Notes under the pieces: model-generated
Told to the model about the DNA's origin: nothing
The model's input: only the letters and a program-made list of their open reading frames with translations
Databases searched by the model: none
Made by a program: the position numbers and the translations under genes
NCBI GenBank assembly: GCA_035705985.1
Contig: DASSVP010000046.1
Location: 1 to 39,961, forward strand
DNA length: 39,961 nucleotides
Direction of reading: 5' to 3'
Source: JACVRW01 sp035705985
Lineage (GTDB): Bacteria; Actinomycetota; Thermoleophilia; Solirubrobacterales; Thermoleophilaceae
Shown here: in pieces, positions 18,374 through 26,182 of the stretch
Layout: the number at the start of each line of letters is the position of its first letter
Numbering within the stretch: the first letter of the stretch is position 1

Positions 18374-19321
18374 ATGCGAGACGGTGAGCGCACCATCCGC
18401 TTCGGGGACGGCTCCCTGGCCGATGCGCCCGCTCTGCTCTCGCGGGGCGGCTTCGACGGCTACACCCTGCTGACCACGGAGCGGGCGGAGTCGATCCTGC
18501 CGTCGGACTCCCGCATCCTGGTGCCGGCGGGCCTCGTCGACGAGATCTCGGCTCGGCTGCTTCCGGAGGCGGGAGACCGGCCGCTCGTCGCTGTGGGGGG
18601 CGGCCGTGTGATCGACACGGCGAAGGCCATCGCCGGGGTGACGGGCGCCCGGGTCGCCGCGATCCCGACGACGCTCTCCGGGGCCGAGCTCACGCCCTTC
18701 CATCGCACCCCGGCGGGCGTGGACGGGGCGCGCATGGTCCGGCCGTCGCTGGTGATCGCGGACCCTCGCCTCATGACCTCCCAACCCGGCCCCCAGCTCT
18801 GGGCCAGCGCGATGAACGCCCTGGCGCATGGCATGGAGGCGCTCTACACGCCGCTCGCGAACCCGGTGGCGGAGGCCGCGGCGCTCCGCGGGGCCGAGGC
18901 GATCTGGAACGAGGAGCTCGCGTTCGGCGCACTCCTGTCCGGCTGGGCGTCGGGGATGACCGGCTTCGCGGTCCACCACGCCACGTGCCAGAACCTCGTG
19001 CGCACGGCCGGCTCCCCGCACGCCGCCACGAACGCCGTGATGCTGCCGCACTTCGCCGGGATGATGGCCGGGCGGGTGCCGGGGGTCATGGGAGCGCTCG
19101 CGCAGGCGCTCGGCGATCCTGCCGGCGATCCCGGCGCGGCCGCCGGACAGGCCGCGAAGCTGGCCGCCCGCTCGGGCCACACGCGCCTCGCCACGCTCGG
19201 GGTGGAGGAGGCGCACCTGCCTCAGGTGGCGGCAGCCGTGATGCGGCACCCCGCGCTCGGGAACACGCCCGAGCCGCCGGACGAGGACGAGCTGCTGGCG
19301 CTACTGAGAGGCGCGCTCTAG
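18374..19321 (+). CDS. Maleylacetate-reductase-like iron-ADH family protein
   Basis: A dehydroquinate-synthase-like NAD(P)-dependent protein of 315 residues, closest in pattern to maleylacetate reductase. It has the start TIRFGDGSL, the nucleotide loop VAVGGGRVIDTAKA, IPTTLSGAELTPF and MNALAHGMEALY. At the metal site the usual Asp is Asn (MNALAH), as in the maleylacetate reductase branch as I recall it. In addition the histidine equivalent to FucO His267 is Gln (HHATCQNLV). ATG 18374 is used; a TTG at 18353, correctly spaced from a -10-like box, would add seven residues. No other aromatic-degradation gene is nearby. The 3' end overlaps the convergent desaturase gene by 21 bp. Confidence 0.75.
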   Translation: MRDGERTIRFGDGSLADAPALLSRGGFDGYTLLTTERAESILPSDSRILVPAGLVDEISARLLPEAGDRPLVAVGGGRVIDTAKAIAGVTGARVAAIPTTLSGAELTPFHRTPAGVDGARMVRPSLVIADPRLMTSQPGPQLWASAMNALAHGMEALYTPLANPVAEAAALRGAEAIWNEELAFGALLSGWASGMTGFAVHHATCQNLVRTAGSPHAATNAVMLPHFAGMMAGRVPGVMGALAQALGDPAGDPGAAAGQAAKLAARSGHTRLATLGVEEAHLPQVAAAVMRHPALGNTPEPPDEDELLALLRGAL

Positions 19322-20236
19322 AGCCGGCGCGGTGGGGCGCAGCTTCGGCGCGGCCTCGACCTTGCGCTGCTCCTGGCGCTCCGGGCTGATCATCACGACG
19401 TTCCACGCGAGCCCCACCCGGCGCATCGCGCGGATCACCACGCCTCCGAGGTCGACCTCCCACCAGCGCAGGCCGTGCATGGCCGAACGCGGGAAGGCGT
19501 GGTGGTTGTGGTGCCAGGACTCGCCGAAGGACGGCACGGCGAGCCAGGCGACGTTCGTCGACCTGTCGTCCGTCTGGAAGCGGCGGCGGCCGAAGAAGTG
19601 GCAGATCGAGTTGATCGAGAAGGTCACGTGGTGCACGAGGAAGATGCGCACGAGGCCGGCCCAGAAGAACGCGGTGAGCGCGCTCTTCAGGTCGCCGCCC
19701 ACGAGCCAGCCGATCCCGGCGGGGATCACGAGCCCGAGCGTGACCCAGAGCGGGAAGAGCCTGTGGATGATCCGCATGCCGCGGTCCTCCACGAGGTCCG
19801 GCGCGTACTTCTCCGCGTCGACGGCGGTCGCGTGGTGGAAGAGCCAGCCGATGTGCGCGTGGTAGAGCCCGCGGAGCGGGCCGGGCGTCTCGCCGTCGTG
19901 GTCGACGTGCGGGCTGTGCGGATCGCCCTCCTCGTCCGCGTGCGCGTGGTGCTTGCGGTGGTCCGACACCCAGCCGATCACGGGGCCCTCGACCGCGAGC
20001 GAGCCGAGGATGGCGTACAGGTACTCCACCGGCTTGTAGGTGGCGAACGCGCGGTGCGTGAGCAGGCGGTGGTAGCCGACCGTGATCCCGATCGTAGAGA
20101 CGGCGTAGATCAGCAGGAACAGCGCGAGGTCGAGCGGCCCGACGAGGTCGTTCCAGAGCATGGGGATCGCCGCGAGGAAGGCGAGGAAGGGCAGCACGAC
20201 GGCGGCGATGTTGATGTTGCGGTGGGTTCGCGTCAC
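19301..20236 (-). CDS. Acyl-lipid/acyl-CoA delta-9-type fatty acid desaturase
   Basis: An integral-membrane di-iron desaturase of 311 residues. The three histidine boxes are present: HRLLTH (~57), HRKHH (~93) and HHNHH (~245). Helices lie at ~8-45 and ~165-205, with an NSICHFFG segment before the last box. It introduces double bonds into acyl chains, which in bacteria tunes membrane fluidity. The GTG start at 20236 has no Shine-Dalgarno; TAGCCT ends 7 bases upstream. It is divergent from a PucR-type regulator, which is therefore its best candidate controller. No ferredoxin or electron-transfer partner is adjacent. Confidence 0.93.
   Translation of the reverse strand: MTRTHRNINIAAVVLPFLAFLAAIPMLWNDLVGPLDLALFLLIYAVSTIGITVGYHRLLTHRAFATYKPVEYLYAILGSLAVEGPVIGWVSDHRKHHAHADEEGDPHSPHVDHDGETPGPLRGLYHAHIGWLFHHATAVDAEKYAPDLVEDRGMRIIHRLFPLWVTLGLVIPAGIGWLVGGDLKSALTAFFWAGLVRIFLVHHVTFSINSICHFFGRRRFQTDDRSTNVAWLAVPSFGESWHHNHHAFPRSAMHGLRWWEVDLGGVVIRAMRRVGLAWNVVMISPERQEQRKVEAAPKLRPTAPALERASQ
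19315..19324. terminator. Palindrome at a convergent gene end
   Basis: GCTCTAGAGC is a perfect 10-bp palindrome holding the TAG stop of the plus-strand gene. It lies within the 21-bp overlap with the desaturase 3' end or at its edge. It is too short to be convincing alone. Confidence 0.2.
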
Positions 20237-20243
20237 GTTCTGA

Positions 20244-20311
20244 AGGCTACGTACCAGAAGAACGGTCCGTTACTCACCCGCTCACGAATTCAGAGGCGAT
20301 TCTTGTAGGTT
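20244..20311. promoter_or_regulatory. Divergent promoters of the desaturase and PucR genes
   Basis: On the minus strand TAGCCT (20249 to 20244) lies 7 bases before the desaturase GTG. On the plus strand TAGGTT (20306-20311) lies 8 bases before the PucR ATG. Both predict leaderless mRNAs. The 56 bases between them are the natural place for an operator; I see no strong palindrome in it. Confidence 0.45.
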
Positions 20312-20319
20312 GTCCACAA

Positions 20320-21519
20320 ATGGTCGCCGAGCATCCGTGGGAGGGCCTGCCGCCCGAGGTGGCCCGTGTGCTGCGTCCGGAGCTGCCCGCGCTCGCGGAC
20401 GAGATCGTCGCAGAGCTGAGCCACGGCGTACCCGACTACGCGCGGCCGCTCGAGGGCCCCTTCGGGCAGGCGCTCAGGCACGGGGTGGAGGAGGCGCTCG
20501 GCCGCTTCACGACGATCGTCGAAAACCCGGACGCCGATCTCGAAGCGGGCCGTGAGGTCTACGTGGACCTCGGGCGCGGCGAGATGCGCGCGGGCCGCAG
20601 TCTGGATGCCCTGCTCGCGGCGTACCGGCTCGGAGCGCGCGTGGCGTGGCGGCGGCTCGCGGCGGCGGGCGAGCGCGCCGGGCTCCCGCCGCGGACGCTG
20701 TACGCGCTCGCCGAGGCGATCTTCGCGTACATCGACGAGCTGTCCGCGGACTCGATCGAGGGCTACGCGCGCGAGCAGGCCGCAGCGGCGGGCGCGCTGC
20801 AGCGCCGCCGGCAGCGGCTCGCGGCGCTGCTCGTGCAGGAGCCGTCGGCGGCGCCCGCGACGGTCGAGGCGGCCGCCGCGAACGCCGCCTGGCGGCTGCC
20901 GCGCGAGCTGTCCGCGCTCGTGCTGGAGGCCGAGGACGTGGCGCCAGGCGGCGGGTCGTCCGAGCAGGCCGACCGGCTGGCGCTACGGCTCGGGCCCGAG
21001 GCGCTGGTGGCGCACGTGGCGCCGTACATCGTCGCGATCGTTCCCGCGCCTCCGGTGCGGAGCGAACTCGACGCGGCCGTGCGCGGCCGGGCCGCCGCGC
21101 TCGGGCCCGCGGTGCCGTGGCAGGAGGCCGCGGTGAGCTTCGCCAGGGCGCGCGAGGTGCTCCGGCTGGCCAGCGAGGGCGGAATCGAGGATGGCGACGC
21201 GCTGGTCATGGCCGAGAGCCACAAGCTTTCGCTGCTGCTGGGCGCGGACCGCAGGCTCGCCCGCGACGTGGCCGAGACGGCGCTGGCGCCGCTCGCGGAG
21301 GAAACCGAGCTCTCGCGCGAGCGGCTCGACTCCACGCTCGACGCGTGGCTGCGACACCGCGGCCGGACCGAGGCGGTCGCGAAGGCGCTCCACGTGCATC
21401 CGCAGACCGTGCGCTACCGGCTCGCACGCCTGCGCGAGCTGTTCGGCACCCGGCTCGACGACCCGGACGGGCGCTTCGAGCTGGAGCTGGCGTTGCGGGC
21501 ACGCAGAATCGCCGGGTAG
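20320..21519 (+). CDS. PucR-family transcriptional regulator
   Basis: A regulator of 399 residues. The N-terminal half is helical and resembles the RsbR/PucR sensory region (LDALLAAYRLGARVAWRRLAA). A GGDEF-like CdaR middle region spans ~170-310. The C-terminus is the PucR helix-turn-helix (RTEAVAKALHVHPQTVRYRLARLRELFG). Proteins of this type sit next to desaturases in actinobacteria, and this gene is divergent from one, so control of fatty-acid unsaturation is a reasonable inference. The ligand is unknown. The ATG at 20320 has no Shine-Dalgarno. The SDR gene downstream has its own -10-like box overlapping this stop codon. Confidence 0.88.
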   Translation: MVAEHPWEGLPPEVARVLRPELPALADEIVAELSHGVPDYARPLEGPFGQALRHGVEEALGRFTTIVENPDADLEAGREVYVDLGRGEMRAGRSLDALLAAYRLGARVAWRRLAAAGERAGLPPRTLYALAEAIFAYIDELSADSIEGYAREQAAAAGALQRRRQRLAALLVQEPSAAPATVEAAAANAAWRLPRELSALVLEAEDVAPGGGSSEQADRLALRLGPEALVAHVAPYIVAIVPAPPVRSELDAAVRGRAAALGPAVPWQEAAVSFARAREVLRLASEGGIEDGDALVMAESHKLSLLLGADRRLARDVAETALAPLAEETELSRERLDSTLDAWLRHRGRTEAVAKALHVHPQTVRYRLARLRELFGTRLDDPDGRFELELALRARRIAG

Positions 21520-21522
21520 GCT
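21517..21522 (+). promoter_or_regulatory. Candidate -10 box for the SDR gene
   Basis: TAGGCT includes the TAG stop of the PucR gene and ends 7 bases before the SDR ATG at 21530. Confidence 0.35.
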
Positions 21523-21529
21523 GCGGCGA

Positions 21530-22273
21530 ATGGCGGGCCCGCTCGAAGGCCGCGTGGCGGTCGTCACCGGCGCCTCCTCCGGGATCGGGGAGGCCACCGT
21601 GCGCGCGCTCTCCGCCGCTGGGGCGAGCGTCGCGCTGGGCGCGCGGCGCACAGACCGCCTCGAGGCGCTCGCTGGAAGCCTTGACGGCGAGACGCTGGTG
21701 CGGCAGCTCGACGTCTCGGACGAGGAGCAGGCGCGCGGCTTCATCCAGACCGCGCACGACGAGCTCGGCGGGCTGCACATCCTCGTGAACAACGCGGGCG
21801 TGATGCTGCTCGGGCCGGTGGCGGACGCGGATACCGGCGAGTGGCGCCGGATGATCCACGTGAACCTGCTGGGCCTCCTGTACTGCACGCACGCGGCGCT
21901 GCCGCTGATAGGCGCGAGCGGGGGCGGCGACATCGTGAACGTCTCGTCCGTGGCAGGCCGGCGCGCCGACGCCGGCGCGGCGGTCTACAACATGACCAAG
22001 TTCGGGGTGCACGCGTTCTCGGAGGCGCTCCGCCAGGAGGCGCTGCACTCCGGGATCCGCGTGACCACCGTGGCGCCCGGCTTCGTGGACACCGAGCTCC
22101 AGGGCCACAACACGAGCCCGCTCGTCAGGCAGGCGATGGAGCGCGCCCGCGAGAACATAGGCGAGGTCCTGAAGGCCGAGGACATCGCCGACGCGATCGT
22201 GCACGCGGTGACACGCCCCGCGCACGTCTGCGTGAACGAGATTGTGGTGCGCCCGACGGGACAGGCTCGCTAG
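21530..22273 (+). CDS. Short-chain dehydrogenase/reductase (SDR)
   Basis: A classical SDR of 247 residues. The cofactor motif is VTGASSGIGEA (TGxxxGxG), NNAG lies at ~85 (ILVNNAGVM), the catalytic Ser is in NVSSVAG, and the YxxxK motif is YNMTK. It resembles the YdfG/serine 3-dehydrogenase-like group of small NADP oxidoreductases. The substrate is not deducible. It follows the PucR gene by 10 bp and may be co-transcribed or expressed from its own box. Its stop codon lies in the hairpin shared with the convergent lipoprotein gene. Confidence 0.88.
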   Translation: MAGPLEGRVAVVTGASSGIGEATVRALSAAGASVALGARRTDRLEALAGSLDGETLVRQLDVSDEEQARGFIQTAHDELGGLHILVNNAGVMLLGPVADADTGEWRRMIHVNLLGLLYCTHAALPLIGASGGGDIVNVSSVAGRRADAGAAVYNMTKFGVHAFSEALRQEALHSGIRVTTVAPGFVDTELQGHNTSPLVRQAMERARENIGEVLKAEDIADAIVHAVTRPAHVCVNEIVVRPTGQAR

Positions 22274-22287
22274 CGCGCCGCTAGCGA
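22267..22287. terminator. Bidirectional terminator hairpin over two stop codons
   Basis: TCGCTAGCG (22267-22275) and CGCTAGCGA (22279-22287) are perfect 9-bp inverted arms around CGC. The TAG of the SDR (22271-22273) lies in one arm and the stop of the minus-strand lipoprotein (22281-22283) in the other. There is no T-tract, which is common for high-GC actinobacterial terminators. Confidence 0.6.
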
Positions 22288-22874
22288 AGCTCGCGCACCG
22301 CGCGCTTCGTCAGCTTCACCGCCGCCTTCCGAGCGGCTCCGTCGTCGAAGCCCGCCACGTTCACGCGCAGCTTGAAGATCTTGTCGCTGTCGTACGCCAC
22401 GAGCTGGCGGGTCGCTCGCGTCCACCACGCGCCGGCCCCGCCGTATGCCGAGTCCTCGCCGACGCCCCTGATCTGGCGGGCCTTTCGCGCGGGGTCGGCG
22501 TTGTGGAACTCGTGCTGCTCCGCCAGCAGGTTGTAGTAGCGGAGCTGCGCCCGTGGGGCGGAGTCCACGAGCAGCTTCACTCGGGCGCCGCCACCGTGCC
22601 ACTCGCAGATCGTGAGGTCGAGCGAGTCGTTGGGAGCGGCCTCGAGGGCCTTCACCCTCACAGCGCGGGCGACGAACCGCTCGGGCAGCACCCGGCATGC
22701 GCGCGCGTCCGAAGTGCCGCTCTCGCCCGGCTCGCGGAGGTCGTTCGACTCGAAGGCCGTCGTCCGGGTGCCGTCCTGGGCGTCGTCGTCGCCACAGCCG
22801 GCCAGCGCAACCACGATCACATACAGGAGTACGTGATAACGTACACGAGGCGATGTCGTCCGGCAACGGCGCAT
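22281..22874 (-). CDS. Predicted lipoprotein of unknown function
   Basis: A 197-residue exported protein I cannot assign to a family. It starts with a type II signal peptide: basic n-region MRRCRTTSPRVRYH, hydrophobic VLLYVIVVA and lipobox LAGC with Cys27, followed by GDDD. The mature part is mixed alpha/beta with one cysteine pair candidate (ACRVL and TICEWHGG) and a WW motif in GAGAWWTRATRQL. The start at 22874 overlaps the divergent XRE start by 22 bp. It is preferred because only this start supplies the positive n-region, but no promoter-like box precedes it at the spacing seen elsewhere. A GTG at 22820 would leave too short a signal. Confidence 0.7.
   Translation of the reverse strand: MRRCRTTSPRVRYHVLLYVIVVALAGCGDDDAQDGTRTTAFESNDLREPGESGTSDARACRVLPERFVARAVRVKALEAAPNDSLDLTICEWHGGGARVKLLVDSAPRAQLRYYNLLAEQHEFHNADPARKARQIRGVGEDSAYGGAGAWWTRATRQLVAYDSDKIFKLRVNVAGFDDGAARKAAVKLTKRAVRELR
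22829..22844. promoter_or_regulatory. Operator-like palindrome upstream of the XRE-leuCD genes
   Basis: GTACGT and ACGTAC are perfect 6-bp inverted arms around GATA. The right arm overlaps TAACGT (22837-22842), a -10-like box 10 bases before the XRE ATG. This is the position expected for autorepression by the XRE-cupin protein. The palindrome also lies inside the signal-peptide codons of the divergent lipoprotein gene. Confidence 0.55.
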
Positions 22875-23425
22875 TCGGTGTTCGGTTGCGGACCCTGCGG
22901 GAGGGGATGGACCTCTCCCTGCGCGACCTCGCGGACCTCAGCGGCGTCTCCGCGCCGATGCTGTCGCAGGTCGAGCGGGGGGAGACGAGCCCAACGCTAG
23001 CGGTCGCCGAGCGCATCGCCGGGGGCCTCGAGCTCAGCCTCTCGCAGCTGCTGCGGCTCGACGAGGGCGACGGCGTGAGCATCGTGCGCGCGGGCGAGCG
23101 CCGCCGCGGCGGTGGCCGCGACCATTCGTACGAGGTGCTCACTCCGCCGCTGCCCGGGCTCCGCGCCGAGGTGTCACTTCACGCGCTGAAGCCGGGCGCC
23201 TCCACCGCCGGGCCGGACGACCCGCCGATGCACGAGCCCGGCAGCCGCGAGACCGCGGTCGTCGAGAGCGGGCGGGTCCGCTTCGTCTGCGGCGGCGCCG
23301 CGCACGACCTGAAGGACGGCGACTCCGTGACCTTCGACGCGGACCTGCCGCATCACTTCGAGAACCCCGGCGACGGCGAGGCGCGCTTCTATGCCGTCGT
23401 GGCCGCCGGCCTGAGGAGGAGCTGA
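22853..23425 (+). CDS. XRE-family regulator with C-terminal cupin domain
   Basis: A 190-residue regulator. The HTH is at ~8-62 (LRTLREGMDLSLRDLADLSG, then APMLSQVERGETSPTL), and a cupin beta-barrel ligand domain is at ~105-185 (VVESGRVRFVCGG, DSVTFDADLPHHFENPG). Such two-domain repressors usually sense a small metabolite in the cupin. leuC begins 5 bp after its stop with a good Shine-Dalgarno, so regulator and leuCD share an mRNA, and an autoregulated switch of the isopropylmalate isomerase genes is the obvious hypothesis. The ATG at 22853 lies 8 bases after a perfect palindrome. The ligand is unknown. Confidence 0.88.
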   Translation: MSSGNGAFGVRLRTLREGMDLSLRDLADLSGVSAPMLSQVERGETSPTLAVAERIAGGLELSLSQLLRLDEGDGVSIVRAGERRRGGGRDHSYEVLTPPLPGLRAEVSLHALKPGASTAGPDDPPMHEPGSRETAVVESGRVRFVCGGAAHDLKDGDSVTFDADLPHHFENPGDGEARFYAVVAAGLRRS

Positions 23426-23430
23426 ACGCT

Positions 23431-24831
23431 GTGGCTCCACGGACGCTGAACGGCGAGCAGGCGGCGCCTGCGAGCCCTCGATCTCTATTCGACAAGATCT
23501 GGGAAGCCCACGAGGTGGCGGACAGCCTCCTCTACATCGACCTCCACCTCGTCCACGAGGTGACGTCGCCTCAGGCCTTCGAGGCGCTCCGGCTTGCGGG
23601 CAGGCAGGTGCGCCGGCCCGACCGCACGCTCGCCACGGCGGATCACAACGTCCCCACCGACGGCTCCACCGCGGCGCAGCAGATCCGCGACCAGCTCTCA
23701 CGCGTGCAGGTGGAGACGCTCGAGCGGAACGCCGAGGAGTTCGGCATCCCGGTGTACTCGATCGGGTCGCGCAACCAGGGCATCGTCCACGTGATCGGGC
23801 CCGAGCTGGGCGTCACGCAGCCCGGGATGACGATCGTCTGCGGCGACTCGCACACCTCCACCCACGGGGCCTTTGGCGCGCTCGCGTTCGGGATCGGCAC
23901 CAGCGAGGTCGAGCATGTGCTCGCCACGCAGACGCTCCAGCAGCGCAAGCCGAGGTCGATGGTGATCCGCTACGAGGGCGAGCTCGGCTACGGCGTCACC
24001 GCCAAGGACCTGATCCTCGCCACGATCGGCCAGATGGGCGTGGACGGCGGCGTGGGCCACGTGATCGAGTACGCCGGCCCGGCCATCGAGGGCCTCACGA
24101 TGGAGGGCCGCATGACCGTCTGCAACATGACGATCGAGGGCGGCGGCCGGGCCGGCATGATTGCCCCCGACGACACCACGTTCGAGTGGGTCGAGGGCCG
24201 CGAGGCCGCACCCGGCCCGCTGCCCCTGGACGAGTGGCGCGAGCTCCGGACGGACGCGGGCGCAGGCTTCGACAAGGAGGTCCTGGTCGACGCCTCGGCG
24301 ATCTCGCCGCAGGTCACGTGGGGCACGACCCCCGGGATGGTCACCGGCGTCGCGAGCGCGGTCCCCGAGCCGGCCAGCGAGGGCGACGAGCGCGCGCTCG
24401 AGTACATGGCGCTGTCGCCGGGCACGCCGATCGCCGACATCGAGATCGACCGCGTCTTCATCGGCTCCTGCACGAACTCGCGGATCGGAGACCTCCGGGA
24501 GGCGGCTGAGGTTGTGAAGGGCCGCCGGGTGGCGTCCACCGTCAACGCGATGGTCGTGCCCGGCTCGCAGCAGGTGAAGACTCAGGCCGAGGCCGAGGGG
24601 CTCGACGATGTCTTCCGCGAGGCCGGCTTCGATTGGCGCTCCGCTGGCTGCTCGATGTGCCTCGGGATGAACCCGGACATCGCGGCCCCGGGCGAGCGCG
24701 TGGCCTCGACCTCCAACCGCAACTTCGAGGGCCGCCAGGGCCGCGGCGCGCGCTCGCACCTCGTGAGCCCGAAGATGGCCGCCGCGGCGGCCATCGAGGG
24801 GCACTTCGTCGACATCAGGGAGTGGGAATGA
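23431..24831 (+). CDS. leuC: 3-Isopropylmalate dehydratase large subunit
   Basis: The aconitase-family [4Fe-4S] subunit of isopropylmalate isomerase (466 residues). The cluster cysteines are in GSCTNSR and GCSMCLGMNPD. Other hallmarks are TADHNVPT, CGDSHTSTHGAFGALAFGIG and STSNRNFEGRQG. The GTG start is preceded by GAGGAGGAG (23413-23421), one of the few clear Shine-Dalgarno sequences in this window, as expected for an internal operon gene. It overlaps leuD by ATGA. With CimA present, the same enzyme would also isomerise citramalate. Confidence 0.97.
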   Translation: MAPRTLNGEQAAPASPRSLFDKIWEAHEVADSLLYIDLHLVHEVTSPQAFEALRLAGRQVRRPDRTLATADHNVPTDGSTAAQQIRDQLSRVQVETLERNAEEFGIPVYSIGSRNQGIVHVIGPELGVTQPGMTIVCGDSHTSTHGAFGALAFGIGTSEVEHVLATQTLQQRKPRSMVIRYEGELGYGVTAKDLILATIGQMGVDGGVGHVIEYAGPAIEGLTMEGRMTVCNMTIEGGGRAGMIAPDDTTFEWVEGREAAPGPLPLDEWRELRTDAGAGFDKEVLVDASAISPQVTWGTTPGMVTGVASAVPEPASEGDERALEYMALSPGTPIADIEIDRVFIGSCTNSRIGDLREAAEVVKGRRVASTVNAMVVPGSQQVKTQAEAEGLDDVFREAGFDWRSAGCSMCLGMNPDIAAPGERVASTSNRNFEGRQGRGARSHLVSPKMAAAAAIEGHFVDIREWE

Positions 24832-25436
24832 GGCCTGTGAGCTTGATCGAGGGGCGCGTCAGCGTGCTCGATCGCAACGACGTCGACACGGATCAGATCA
24901 TCCCGAAGCAGTTCCTGAAGCGGGTGGAGCGCACCGGCTTCGGCGAGTTCCTCTTCTACGACTGGGCGAAGGAGCCGGGCTGGGAGCTGCCGCGTAACCC
25001 GATCCTCGCCACAGGGCGCAACTTCGGCTGCGGCTCGTCGCGTGAGCACGCTCCCTGGGCGCTCGAGGACTACGGCTTCGAGGCGATCGTCGCGCCGAGC
25101 TTCGCCGACATCTTCTACTCGAACTGCACCAAGATCGGGCTGCTGCCGGTGGCGCTCGCGGAGGACGATGTGCGGGCGCTGATGGCCGCCGGCCATGCCT
25201 CGATCGACCTGGCCGCCCAGGAGGTCACCTGGACCGGCGGCGGACGGGCGTCGTTCGAGGTCGACGCGGAGATCAGGCGTCGCCTGCTCGGCGGGCTCGA
25301 CGACATCGGCGTCACGCTCCAGAAGGAGGATGCGATCAGGCGCTTCGAGGCCGAGCGCGAGCGCTCCGGCCCGGTCACCACGACCGGAACGCAACGCAGC
25401 GCGCCGGGCACGGCCCGGCGCTCGCGCACGACGTGA
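24828..25436 (+). CDS. leuD: 3-Isopropylmalate dehydratase small subunit
   Basis: The swivelling domain of the isomerase (202 residues). It has the family start VSVLDRNDVDTDQIIPKQFL, the GRNFGCGSSREHAPWAL substrate loop and SFADIFYSNCTKIGLLP. The ATG overlaps the leuC stop (ATGA), which ensures stoichiometric synthesis. The C-terminal 20 residues (rich in Thr, Arg and Ser) are low-complexity and probably not part of the fold. The stop overlaps the GTG of a methyltransferase gene. Confidence 0.96.
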   Translation: MRPVSLIEGRVSVLDRNDVDTDQIIPKQFLKRVERTGFGEFLFYDWAKEPGWELPRNPILATGRNFGCGSSREHAPWALEDYGFEAIVAPSFADIFYSNCTKIGLLPVALAEDDVRALMAAGHASIDLAAQEVTWTGGGRASFEVDAEIRRRLLGGLDDIGVTLQKEDAIRRFEAERERSGPVTTTGTQRSAPGTARRSRTT

Positions 25437-26182
25437 CTCGCGACTGGGACGCGGCCACCTACGACCGCGTCTCGACGCCCCAGGTCGAATGGGCGGAGCG
25501 CGTGCTCGAGCGGCTCCCGCTGCGGGGCGACGAGACGGTGCTCGACGCCGGCTGCGGCTCCGGCCGGGTCACGCAGCTGCTGCTCGAGCGCCTGCCCCGC
25601 GGCCACGTCGTGGCGGTCGACTCGGCGCCGTCGATGGTCGAGCACGCCCGCGAGGCCCTCGACCCGGCGCGCAGCAGGGTCTTCCGGGCGGACCTCACCG
25701 AGCTCGTCCTCGACGACCCGGTGGATGCCGCCTTCTCCAATGCCGTCTTCCACTGGATCGGGGACCACGACGCGCTGTTCGCGCGCCTGTTCGCTGCGCT
25801 CCGTCCCGGCGGGCGGCTCGTGGCCCAATGCGGCGGGAAGGGGAACGTCGAGCGCTTTCACGAGGCGGCGAGGGCCGTGGCGCTCGAGCAGCCGTACGCC
25901 GAGCACCTGGCCGGCTGGCAGGGGCCCTGGAACTTCGCGAGCGCGGAGGAGACCGCCGAGCGCCTCGAGCGGGCCGGCTTCAACGAGGTGAAGACCTGGC
26001 TCGAGCCCTATCCGGTGACGCCGCCGGACCCGTCGAGCTACCTCCGGACCGTCTGCCTGGGCCACCACCTGGAGCAGCTGCCGGACGAGCTGCACGCGCC
26101 GTACGTCGAGGCGGTGCGCGAGCGCTGCGGCACGGAGCTCGACTACGTTCGCCTCAACATGAACGCCGCAAGAGGCCGCTAA
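25433..26182 (+). CDS. Trans-aconitate methyltransferase-like SAM enzyme
   Basis: A class I SAM methyltransferase of 249 residues with strong resemblance to Tam: the start RDWDAATYDRVS, motif I VLDAGCGSGRVTQLLLE, the acidic VDSAPSM, and the Tam-like SNAVFHWIGDHDALF. The GTG start is coupled to the leuD stop (GTGA), so it is made together with isopropylmalate isomerase. Tam-family enzymes esterify trans-aconitate, and the yeast homologue Tmt1 acts on 3-isopropylmalate. Here an isopropylmalate/isopropylmaleate-type substrate is the natural inference, not shown by sequence. The stop lies in a small hairpin. Confidence 0.82.
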   Translation: MTRDWDAATYDRVSTPQVEWAERVLERLPLRGDETVLDAGCGSGRVTQLLLERLPRGHVVAVDSAPSMVEHAREALDPARSRVFRADLTELVLDDPVDAAFSNAVFHWIGDHDALFARLFAALRPGGRLVAQCGGKGNVERFHEAARAVALEQPYAEHLAGWQGPWNFASAEETAERLERAGFNEVKTWLEPYPVTPPDPSSYLRTVCLGHHLEQLPDELHAPYVEAVRERCGTELDYVRLNMNAARGR

